From Parendozoicomonas haliclonae (GTDB taxonomy: Bacteria > Pseudomonadota > Gammaproteobacteria > Pseudomonadales > Endozoicomonadaceae): DNA of 64,000 nucleotides. The stretch lies in NCBI RefSeq assembly GCF_900174585.1, contig NZ_FWPT01000004.1:310001-374000 (forward strand), written 5' to 3'. Numbering within the stretch: the first letter of the stretch is position 1; each line of letters starts with the position of its first letter. Below the pieces are notes generated by a model. It made no database searches. It saw nothing but the letters and a program-made list of their open reading frames with translations, and was not told the origin of the DNA. Shown one piece after another: positions 54,837-62,693 of the stretch. The translations under genes were made by a program, and so were the position numbers.

Positions 54837-55871
54837 TCAGCGAAGGCCTTCCCGCTCATAGCGAAGCCGGTAATTCAAAACCACCAGCGAAATCAGCAAT
54901 AACGCACCACCCAGATTGTGGGCAACAGCCACCGAGAGCGGCAGATAAAAAATAATATTGCTTAGCCCCAGCGTCAGCTGAAGACCTAATGCAAAGAGAA
55001 CAAAACCATAGACAGGTTTCAGGCTTCCTGCCCCCCGGAGCAATCCTCTTATCGCCAGAACCCCAACCAGCAGGGCGGTAATAATCGCGCCGATGCGGTG
55101 AGCCATATGAATCGCCACACGAGCGTCGTTATCCAGTTTGCCTCCCAGATAATTCGGCCCGATGGATTGCGTAACATCAAAACCTTCAGAGAAGTCCATC
55201 TCAGGCAACATCTGTCCCTGACAGGTTGGCAGATCGGGACAGGCCAAAGCGGCATAGTTAGAACTGGTCCAGCCCCCTAGAGTTATCTGGGCAATCACTA
55301 CTAACGTGGCAATAACTGCCAGCTTTCTGGGCTCAAACTGATGACTGAACAACTCTCGTATCGGCTGCCAATGTCCTGAAAGTCTGAGCGTTAACAACGC
55401 CAGCAAGGTTAACGTCGCAAAGCCACCCAACAGGTGAGCCGTTACAACCTGAGGCCAGAGTTTCAGGGTCACAGTCCACATACCAAATGCAGCCTGCACA
55501 ATGATCAGCCCCAAAATAAACAGAGGCAGCTTGAATGGTTGGCCAACCTGTTTGCGGTTACGGAATGCACTCACAGCTAAAGCCCCCACAAACAGAAGCA
55601 GGGAACCGGCGACATACCGATGAATCATTTCCGGCCAGCCCTTCTCAACTTCTACCGGAGCATCGGGGAAACGCTGTTCGGCAATAAGAATCTCGGCTGC
55701 AGTATCGGGTACAGTCAGAAAGCCATAGCAGCCGGGCCAGTCCGGACAGCCAAGACCCGCATGTACAAGACGAGTCCAGGCTCCAAGCCCAACCACCACT
55801 AGAGCCAAAACGGTTGAGAAAGCCGCCAGCCAAAATCCGGGCTTGCGCAGAGATGTAGAAACGTAACTCAT
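54837..55871 (-). CDS. ctaA: Heme A synthase (COX15/CtaA)
   Basis: Membrane monooxygenase converting heme O to heme A for the aa3 oxidase. The 344 residues form eight helices with conserved His positions in RLVHAGLGCPDWPGCYG, EMIHRYVAG, AHLLGGFATL, AHRIGAII and AHNLGGALL. Cys pair C-P-D-L-P-T-C lies near 217-223. AAGGAGAACTT precedes the ATG. Confidence 0.93.
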   Translation of the reverse strand: MSYVSTSLRKPGFWLAAFSTVLALVVVGLGAWTRLVHAGLGCPDWPGCYGFLTVPDTAAEILIAEQRFPDAPVEVEKGWPEMIHRYVAGSLLLFVGALAVSAFRNRKQVGQPFKLPLFILGLIIVQAAFGMWTVTLKLWPQVVTAHLLGGFATLTLLALLTLRLSGHWQPIRELFSHQFEPRKLAVIATLVVIAQITLGGWTSSNYAALACPDLPTCQGQMLPEMDFSEGFDVTQSIGPNYLGGKLDNDARVAIHMAHRIGAIITALLVGVLAIRGLLRGAGSLKPVYGFVLFALGLQLTLGLSNIIFYLPLSVAVAHNLGGALLLISLVVLNYRLRYEREGLR

Positions 55872-55893
55872 AAGTTCTCCTTAACTCTCTGCC

Positions 55894-56481
55894 TTAACCA
55901 ATCCGACTGGCTTTGAGCAGCCGCTCCAAATCCTTGAGCATCTGAGCACCGTCGTGCTCTTTTCCGTACCAGAGCATGACATTTCCCAGTGGGTCTGTCA
56001 GATATACACGGACGCGCTCGTCTTTATTGTTCTCATGGTCAGGAAGTGAGCCAGGAATAACCGTTAAATCGGGATGTTCCTTCTTGATATAAGAACCCAA
56101 TTCATCGGTCATCAGATCGCCGGGAATAGCAGAAACCAGATAACGTTTCACCCGGCTGGTATCACGATCCAAAGCCTTATAACTCTGCCGGGTCAGATGG
56201 AGCCGCTCACGGCATTCCTGTTCGCAGGCGTAATCGGTTACTACCAGAATGCCCCACTGTCCTTCCAGCTCGGTATCCACCAGAAGAGGGCTGTCAAAAG
56301 CCTCCAGCTTTAAAGGGGGATCCAGCAGCACGCCTTTGTGCGTTCTCCCTTCCGGTAAAAAGCTGCCACCAAAATACATCCATGCCGCCAGTACGAGGCT
56401 GGCAAAGGGAATCAGGATAATCATCCAAAACTCCAGCTTACTGCTGGTACTACTGGCACGGCTTTGTTCCGATTGCGTCAT
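55894..56481 (-). CDS. Membrane-anchored thioredoxin-fold protein of the cox operon
   Basis: A 195-residue protein with one N-terminal anchor (FWMIILIPFASLVLAAWMYF) and a thioredoxin-like domain. It retains a CxxxC (CEQEC, about residues 90-94) at the place Sco proteins bind copper, but lacks the FTFCPDICP context. The P. aeruginosa homologue (PA0111) lies in the same slot between SURF1 and ctaA. A second copper or redox chaperone role is an inference. Its ATG overlaps the SURF1 stop by four bases. Confidence 0.75.
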   Translation of the reverse strand: MTQSEQSRASSTSSKLEFWMIILIPFASLVLAAWMYFGGSFLPEGRTHKGVLLDPPLKLEAFDSPLLVDTELEGQWGILVVTDYACEQECRERLHLTRQSYKALDRDTSRVKRYLVSAIPGDLMTDELGSYIKKEHPDLTVIPGSLPDHENNKDERVRVYLTDPLGNVMLWYGKEHDGAQMLKDLERLLKASRIG

Positions 56482-57248
56482 AACCGTTTCTCCTGCTGGC
56501 TGTGTTCATTGTTATTGTTGTTATGGCTGGTATTGTTAGCGCCGTTGTTGTTCGTGTGAGGCTCTTTTCGATAAGCCCAGACACCCAGAAGCAACAGGGC
56601 AAAAGCCATAGCGAACCACTGGATGGAATACCCCAGATGCTTCGATGGCGGCATATTGATGATGGAATAATTTTTTTGCAGGCTGCTTGGCTGATCACTA
56701 TCGAGTACCAGAAACCAGGGCTGAATTTTTGTGTTTAACGCAACCTGCATGCGCTCAGCATCCAAGGCCTGAATAACCTTGGGCCACTCGTTTTGCCATT
56801 TGTCCTCTTCAAGGAGAAATGCTTCTCCTGCAGGCTGCCAGCTCTGCCCGGAAATAGACACAAAACCTTCAACACTAGACACCTCCGGCAAACGACTACG
56901 GTCAGGTAGACCGGCAATCCAGCCACGATCTACCAAAATGGTTTCACCGGAACGGGTCGTAAACGGCATCAGCACATGAAAACCGACACGTCCCTGGTAG
57001 GTTTTATTATCCAAAAGAAAATACTGGTTGTTATTAAATTGTCCGGAAAGGCTGAGGGGATAAAAACGGGGATCGTCCAGAGTTTGGAGATCCTGCACGG
57101 TAAAGCTTCCGGTACGGCGAGCCTGATACTCGTCCTCAATAGCCAGCTTGTCCTGATAACGGCTGTACTGCCATATACCCAGTCCTACCAGAATGGGCAA
57201 CAGCACGGTAACAAAAATGACTATGCGGATCCGATACATCAACTTCAT
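56478..57248 (-). CDS. SURF1 family oxidase assembly protein
   Basis: Inner-membrane factor that helps heme A insertion into subunit I. The 256 residues have helices at both ends (IVIFVTVLLPILVGLGIWQY and IQWFAMAFALLLLGVWAYRK) and the family signatures GIWQYSRYQDK, VDRGWIAG and KHLGYSIQWF. The C-terminal tail is Asn/His-rich (NNGANNTSHNNNNN), an odd low-complexity end. Confidence 0.9.
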   Translation of the reverse strand: MKLMYRIRIVIFVTVLLPILVGLGIWQYSRYQDKLAIEDEYQARRTGSFTVQDLQTLDDPRFYPLSLSGQFNNNQYFLLDNKTYQGRVGFHVLMPFTTRSGETILVDRGWIAGLPDRSRLPEVSSVEGFVSISGQSWQPAGEAFLLEEDKWQNEWPKVIQALDAERMQVALNTKIQPWFLVLDSDQPSSLQKNYSIINMPPSKHLGYSIQWFAMAFALLLLGVWAYRKEPHTNNNGANNTSHNNNNNEHSQQEKRL

Positions 57249-57395
57249 CCGATTAGGTTTATTATTCTTTTCTCTCCCCGCAGAAAAACTTTTCCTGACA
57301 GGTTATGCTGGTTCTAAAACAGCCTTGAGCGGAAAACATCCACCTTCAGTCATGAAGGCACCGCAGATGTTTTCATAATTAAGAGGAGCCGTTCC

Positions 57396-57614
57396 ATGTG
57401 GATTAAAGTCGCTATAGTCATCCTGCTGATTGCGATGCTTGCCAGCCTGATCAATGCCTTTGTTGCACTGATGAGGGACAAAAGCGGCTCTCCTCGTCTG
57501 GTCTGGTCTCTTACCTCCCGTGTTCTGATGGCTGGCCTGATTCTCGCTCTGGTTCTTTATGGCAAGTTGTCAGGCCAGCTCGATCTCTCTGCGCCCTGGT
57601 TGCCGTGGCTTTAG
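57396..57614 (+). CDS. DUF2909 small membrane protein
   Basis: A 72-residue twin-helix inner-membrane protein (VAIVILLIAMLASLINAFVA and LMAGLILALVLYGKLSG). GAGGAG is placed well before the ATG. It is on the opposite strand within the oxidase block, 17 bases from the coxC 3' end; a homologue lies beside SURF1 in Pseudomonas. Function unknown, presumably related to the oxidase. Confidence 0.83.
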   Translation: MWIKVAIVILLIAMLASLINAFVALMRDKSGSPRLVWSLTSRVLMAGLILALVLYGKLSGQLDLSAPWLPWL

Positions 57615-57631
57615 AGTCTTTAACAAGACCC

Positions 57632-58537
57632 TTAGAGCACGTAAACAAACAGGAACAGGCCAATCCATACCACATCAACAAAGTGCCAATACCATGCAGC
57701 CGCTTCAAAGCCGAAGTGGTTCTTGCTGGTAAAGTGTCCTTTATTGATACGGATAAACATCACCAGCAGCATGATGGCACCCAGCGTTACGTGAGCACCG
57801 TGGAAGCCGGTGAGCATAAAGAAGGTGGAACCATAGATGCCGGAGTTCAGCGTCAACCCGAGATCATTATAGGCGTGGTAGTATTCATAGCCCTGAACAA
57901 CCAGGAACACAGCACCAAGAACCAGAGTAATGGCCAGCCAGGTCTGAGTTGATTTCCGGTTGTCCGCAACAAGAGCATGGTGTGCCTTGGTGCAGGTGAA
58001 ACTGGAAGTTACCAGCAGGATGGTATTGATCAGGGGCAGAGTCCACGGGTCAACCAGTTTTTCTGGTCCAGGGAAGGTTTCAGAATCCGGATTCGTCATC
58101 AGCGGCCAGGCGGCTTCAAAGCCCGGCCAGAGCATATTGGATGAACCTTTCTCGCCCTCACCACCCAACCAGGGCACGGCATAATAACGGACGAAGAACA
58201 GCGCGCCGAAGAAGGCGGCAAAGAACATCACCTCCGAAAAAATAAACCAGCCCATACCCCAGCGAAAGCTTCGATCCATCTGTGGGCTGTAGAGTCCGGC
58301 ACGGGACTCACGCACAACGTCACCGAACCAGCCAAACAACATATAGGCCATAACCAAAGCGCCGGCGAAGAACACATAGTGCCCGGTGGCACTTTGCCCA
58401 CCAGCCGACATGTTGTTCATCATCAGGCCTGCTCCAACCATCGTCAGAAACAGACCGATGCTGGCCACAATCGGCCATTTACTCTGAGCCGGTACGTAGT
58501 AGGTGCCATCGCCACCAGCTTGATGTTCTGTAGCCAT
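57632..58537 (-). CDS. coxC: Cytochrome c oxidase subunit III
   Basis: Seven-helix subunit of the aa3 oxidase, 301 residues. It starts MATEHQAGGDGTYYVPAQS at 58537 with GGAGAG upstream; the longer frame to 58576 is not family-like. Signatures are RWGMGWFIFSEVMFFAAFFG, SSFTCTKAHHALV, GFHGAHVTLGAIML and AAWYWHFVDVVWIGLFLFVY at the C-terminus. The insert at about 130-175 (GEGEKGSSNMLWPGFEAAWP) is typical of the Pseudomonas type. Confidence 0.94.
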   Translation of the reverse strand: MATEHQAGGDGTYYVPAQSKWPIVASIGLFLTMVGAGLMMNNMSAGGQSATGHYVFFAGALVMAYMLFGWFGDVVRESRAGLYSPQMDRSFRWGMGWFIFSEVMFFAAFFGALFFVRYYAVPWLGGEGEKGSSNMLWPGFEAAWPLMTNPDSETFPGPEKLVDPWTLPLINTILLVTSSFTCTKAHHALVADNRKSTQTWLAITLVLGAVFLVVQGYEYYHAYNDLGLTLNSGIYGSTFFMLTGFHGAHVTLGAIMLLVMFIRINKGHFTSKNHFGFEAAAWYWHFVDVVWIGLFLFVYVL

Positions 58538-58593
58538 AAAGCTCTCTCCATTGTTCTCCAGAGCCATCACAGGCATTTGGAGATTTGGGGGAC

Positions 58594-59145
58594 TTACCGC
58601 GCAGCAGTCCTCTTATTATTCATCTCTGTAATATCAAACAGGGTGTAGGACAGGGTCAGCTTGTTGATATGTTTGGGCAGATCCTGATCCACAATAATTT
58701 TCAACGGCATATCCTTTTCCTCATGGCCTTCCAGAGGCTGAGAGGTAAAACAGAAACACTCTGTTTTATGGAGATAATCCGTTGCTTCGAAGGGCGTCAC
58801 GCTGGGAATAGCCTGACCGACCATGTTCTTTCCGGATGGGTTGCGTACATAAAAGTTTAAAGAGCCAACCTCACCCGGATGAACCTTGACCTGATGAACA
58901 CTTGGCTTGAAATCCCAGTTCATGCCTTTGTTATTAGTGGCCAGAAACTGCACAGTAATGGTTCGCGAAGTATCAACGGCTGCCGGTACGGTTTTATAGG
59001 GATTCGGATCGGTTTTTCCGTTTAGCCCCGTCACCTGACACAGCACGTTGTACAGCGGCACCATCACCCAGAAAACGAAGGCAAACATGGCAACCGCAGT
59101 CGCGGTCGCCTTGATGATCGTCTTATGTGCAGGATTCAGCTGCAT
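58594..59145 (-). CDS. ctaG: Cytochrome c oxidase assembly protein Cox11/CtaG
   Basis: Copper chaperone for the CuB site of subunit I. The 183-residue protein has one N-terminal helix (TATAVAMFAFVFWVMVPLYN) ending in NVLCQVTGLNGKT and a periplasmic beta domain with the copper motif ECFCFTSQPL (about 130-139). It lies between coxA and coxC, as in Pseudomonas. Confidence 0.94.
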   Translation of the reverse strand: MQLNPAHKTIIKATATAVAMFAFVFWVMVPLYNVLCQVTGLNGKTDPNPYKTVPAAVDTSRTITVQFLATNNKGMNWDFKPSVHQVKVHPGEVGSLNFYVRNPSGKNMVGQAIPSVTPFEATDYLHKTECFCFTSQPLEGHEEKDMPLKIIVDQDLPKHINKLTLSYTLFDITEMNNKRTAAR

Positions 59146-59163
59146 ACTTCCATCACCCTCTGA

Positions 59164-60762
59164 TTACTTCACATCCGGTGGCGTAGTGAAGGTGTGATAC
59201 GGTGCAGGTGAAGGCACCATCCACTCCAGACCATGAGCACCTTCCCAAGGCTTGGCTTCTGCCTTCGGGCCACCCTTCACACACTTGATCACAATAAACA
59301 GGAACAGCAGCTGGGTTACACCGAACATAAAGCCGCCGATACTGGCGATCATATTGAAATCGGCAAACTGCAGCGCGTAATCCGGAATCCGGCGTGGCAT
59401 ACCTGCCAGTCCTACAAAGTGCATGGGGAAGAAGGTCAGGTTCATGCCAATAAATGACATCCAGAAATGCACCTTGGAAAGGCCAGCGTCATACATGTGA
59501 CCAGTCCACTTGGGCAGCCAGTAATAGACACCTGCAAAAATGGCGAAGATCGCACCTGGCACCAGCACATAGTGGAAGTGGGCAACAACAAAATAGGTGT
59601 CGTGATACTGGAAATCCGCCGGAGCAATAGAGAGCATCAACCCGGAGAATCCACCAATGGTAAACAGCACCACAAAGGCCACGGCAAACAGCATCGGCGT
59701 TTCAAAGGTCAACGCACCTCTGAACATGGTCGCTACCCAGTTAAATACCTTCACTCCGGTTGGCACTGCAATCAACATGGTCGCATACATAAAGAACACT
59801 TCGCCCACCAGCGGAATCCCCACTGTGAACATGTGGTGTGCCCAAACAATAAACGACAAGAACGCGATACTAGCCACCGCATAAACCATAGAGGTATAGC
59901 CAAACAGCGGCTTGCGGGAGAAGGCAGGAATAATCTGGGAGACCACTCCGAAGGCCGGCAGGATCATGATGTAAACTTCCGGATGCCCGAAGAACCAGAA
60001 CACATGCTGGAACAACACAGGATCACCGCCACCACCGGCATTAAAGAATGCGGTACCAAAGTGAATATCCATCAGCATCATGGTGACCACACCTGCAAGT
60101 ACCGGCATAACAGCAATCAGCAGGTAGGCGGTAATCAGCCAGGTCCAGACAAACAGCGGCATTTTCATCAACGTCATGCCCGGAGCCCGAAGGTTCAATA
60201 TGGTCGCGATAACGTTGATGGCCCCCATAATCGACGACACACCCATCATATGCACAGCAAAGATAAAGAAGGTCGTTGAAGGTGGCGCGTAGTCTGTAGA
60301 CAACGGCGCGTAGAAGGTCCAGCCAAAGTTTGGACCGCCACCTTCCATAAACAGCGTGCTGACCAGCAGCGCAAAGGCAAACGGCAGAATCCAGAAACTC
60401 CAGTTATTCATCCGGGGCAGAGCCATATCCGGTGCACCGATCATCATCGGTATCATCCAGTTGGCAAGGCCGACAAAGGCCGGCATAACTGCACCGAATA
60501 CCATGATCAGACCATGCATGGTAGTCATCTGGTTAAAGAACTCAGGCTGTACCAGCTGCAATCCGGGCTGGAATAGTTCCGCCCGAATCACCATCGCCAT
60601 CGCACCGCCAAGCAGGAACATGGCGAAACTGAACCACATATACATGGAACCGATATCTTTATGGTTCGTGGTCAGAACCCAGCGCATCAACCCTTTCGGT
60701 GGGCCATGGTCGGCATGACTGTCATCATGATCGTTAACATGGCCAATTGTTTGATCTGTCAT
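59164..60762 (-). CDS. coxA: Cytochrome c oxidase subunit I
   Basis: Catalytic subunit of the aa3 heme-copper oxidase, 532 residues, 12 helices. HPEVY within FWFFGHPEVYIMILPAFG holds the CuB His-Tyr pair; FIVWAHHMFTVG (K-channel region), heme ligands in THHG-like MTTMHGLIMVFG and VVAHFHYVLVPGAIF are present, as is the D-channel part MIGAPDMALPRMNN. ATG and the coxB stop share one base (TAATG), so translation is coupled. Confidence 0.96.
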   Translation of the reverse strand: MTDQTIGHVNDHDDSHADHGPPKGLMRWVLTTNHKDIGSMYMWFSFAMFLLGGAMAMVIRAELFQPGLQLVQPEFFNQMTTMHGLIMVFGAVMPAFVGLANWMIPMMIGAPDMALPRMNNWSFWILPFAFALLVSTLFMEGGGPNFGWTFYAPLSTDYAPPSTTFFIFAVHMMGVSSIMGAINVIATILNLRAPGMTLMKMPLFVWTWLITAYLLIAVMPVLAGVVTMMLMDIHFGTAFFNAGGGGDPVLFQHVFWFFGHPEVYIMILPAFGVVSQIIPAFSRKPLFGYTSMVYAVASIAFLSFIVWAHHMFTVGIPLVGEVFFMYATMLIAVPTGVKVFNWVATMFRGALTFETPMLFAVAFVVLFTIGGFSGLMLSIAPADFQYHDTYFVVAHFHYVLVPGAIFAIFAGVYYWLPKWTGHMYDAGLSKVHFWMSFIGMNLTFFPMHFVGLAGMPRRIPDYALQFADFNMIASIGGFMFGVTQLLFLFIVIKCVKGGPKAEAKPWEGAHGLEWMVPSPAPYHTFTTPPDVK

Positions 60763-61928
60763 TACTTGGCCTCCACATATTTGCCGGTGTAAGCACCATT
60801 CTTCTTGTATTCCAGAATATCTTTCGGCGTAACCACTTCACCGGTGTTATTACCCCAGGCATTCCGCTCGTAGGTGATAACAGCAGCCATATCCACTTCA
60901 TTCAGCTGTTCTTTGAATGCCTGCATGGCCGTGCCTTTCACACCGTACAACAGCACATCGATATGCTTGCCGATCTGGGAACGTTCAACAGCGATAGGGG
61001 CATCTTTCAGGGCAGGGAACATAGGTGGCAGACCCATACCATTTGGCTGGTGACAAGCGGCGCAGAGTTTGGTGTAAACCTGTTCGCCCTTTTCCATCAG
61101 CTCATCCATGGTCCAGTCTTTCTGGGTCAGCTCACGAACCTTGGCGGCTTCGGCGCGCTTCTCATCAAGCCACTTCTGGTATTCATCCATCGGGCGGGCA
61201 TCAACCACAATCGGCATAAAGCCATGGTCCTTGCCGCACAGTTCCGCACACTGGCCACGGTAAATGCCGGGCTCATTGATCTTGGCCCAGGATTCATTGA
61301 TAAAGCCGGGAATCGCATCCTTCTTAACGGCCAGTTCCGGTACCCACCATGAGTGGATAACATCCGCGCCAGTGACCAGAAATCGAATCTTTTTACCAAT
61401 AGGAACAACCAGCGGCTCATCAACCTCAAGAAGGTAGTCTTTGTTTTTAGGGCGCTGGTTATTGATTTCTTCTCTGGGTGTCGTGAGGTTGCTGAAAAAG
61501 CTGACGTCTTCTCCCAGATATTCATACTGCCACTTCCACTGATAACCAGTGACCTTGATATCAATATCAGCTTCTTTGGTATCGTAAACCTCAATCAGGG
61601 TCTTGGTCGCCGGAATAGCCATAACCACCAGAATCGCGAAAGGAATGCTGGTCCAGAGAATCTCGACCAGAGTACTTTCATGAAATTCCGATGCCTTCGC
61701 CCCCCGGGACTTTCGGTGAAAAATCACCGACCAGAACATAACCCCGAATACCACAATCCCGATGACTACACAGATCCAGAATATGGTCATGTGCAGATCA
61801 TAAATTGAGCGACTGAGATCCGTGACCCCTTCCGGCATGTTGACAGCCCACTCAGCCCAAAGGGCAGGAGATGCCAGCAGGCCGGCCATAAGCGTGAGCA
61901 ACTTCCGCGCTTGCAGCCTCATCCACAT
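60762..61928 (-). CDS. coxB: Cytochrome c oxidase subunit II with fused cytochrome c domain
   Basis: A 388-residue caa3-type subunit II. After a signal peptide (LLTLMAGLLASPALWA) come two helices (FWICVVIGIVVFGVMFWSVI; PFAILVVMAIPATKTLI), a cupredoxin domain with the CuA motif CAELCGKDHGFMPI and its His in VIHSWWVPELAV, and a C-terminal heme domain with CAACHQPNGMGLPP. The fused heme suggests direct electron entry from soluble cytochrome c. First gene of the oxidase operon. ATG at 61922 is an alternative start. Confidence 0.95.
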   Translation of the reverse strand: MWMRLQARKLLTLMAGLLASPALWAEWAVNMPEGVTDLSRSIYDLHMTIFWICVVIGIVVFGVMFWSVIFHRKSRGAKASEFHESTLVEILWTSIPFAILVVMAIPATKTLIEVYDTKEADIDIKVTGYQWKWQYEYLGEDVSFFSNLTTPREEINNQRPKNKDYLLEVDEPLVVPIGKKIRFLVTGADVIHSWWVPELAVKKDAIPGFINESWAKINEPGIYRGQCAELCGKDHGFMPIVVDARPMDEYQKWLDEKRAEAAKVRELTQKDWTMDELMEKGEQVYTKLCAACHQPNGMGLPPMFPALKDAPIAVERSQIGKHIDVLLYGVKGTAMQAFKEQLNEVDMAAVITYERNAWGNNTGEVVTPKDILEYKKNGAYTGKYVEAK

Positions 61929-62693
61929 CCATCCTCTAACAGGAGCTCTATCTCAACTGTTCTAATGGGGAGTACAGCGACCCACTGGCGTACGACATAA
62001 CGTTGGACAGTGCTTTGTTCTTGTTATCCCCGGCGCACGCTAAAAAGTAGTTAACACCGGGCTGTTTCGCATTTGTTCGTACAACTAAATTTCAATTGCT
62101 ATGCGGCATTCACAAATCACGGCGGAGCAAGCAAGCGCCCAGATCCCGAATACATATCCGAAATCAACATAGCTGCTGGTGAAAATCACAAGAGAAGAGA
62201 GCCGGAACAGGCTATAGAGAGAGAAGTAAATTACAGACACGGGATACAGACAGATCTACAGACCTGTTACCCGGAACCTAACATCAAACAGACAACTTCC
62301 AAGGGTGGAGCATATACTCCAAAACCAACCACGCCAGCCAACCCTAACTGCGGAAACAGTTTATAAGCCCAGTAAGCCACACCTCTTTTTCACGGGTGTT
62401 TTTTACATTGTCCAAACCATTTCTTTCTCTGGTTCAAGCCGGCAACCTGAGGGGAGGTTAATCGGATTTCACCATCAGCAGGAACTTCCTGCTTCTCGAA
62501 ACCTGGTCAAACATCTGCCACTGAGTTTTCACTGCTACCTTCATTCAAACAACATGAACCAATAAAAGCAACCTTAGAATGTCTCCTGTCTCACATTGAT
62601 TCGTTAATTCTTTATGACTGATTTGTTACCTCTACTCACAGGCTGAACCAATTCTCTTAACGATAGTCAGAGCATTACGACTGGAGAAAAGCC
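61929..62693. other. 765-bp intergenic region, coxB / FAD oxidoreductase
   Basis: Divergent gap that must hold the coxBA promoter. A plus-strand frame at 62073-62366 (97 codons) has no ribosome site or protein-like composition, and I do not call it. A weak hairpin with a six-T run at 62379-62404 (ACACC / GGTGT) could end a short plus-strand RNA. An exact inverted repeat lies at 62477-62493. No FNR palindrome is present. Confidence 0.4.
62477..62493. repeat. Short inverted repeat upstream of the FAD oxidoreductase
   Basis: AGCAGGA-ACT-TCCTGCT, a seven-bp perfect palindrome with a three-base centre, 200 bases before the next start codon; operator or hairpin. Confidence 0.35.

Noticed and set aside
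62073-62366. 97-codon plus-strand frame in the coxB upstream gap
   Set aside because: No ribosome site, no recognisable composition, poorly matching codon use; probably non-coding.
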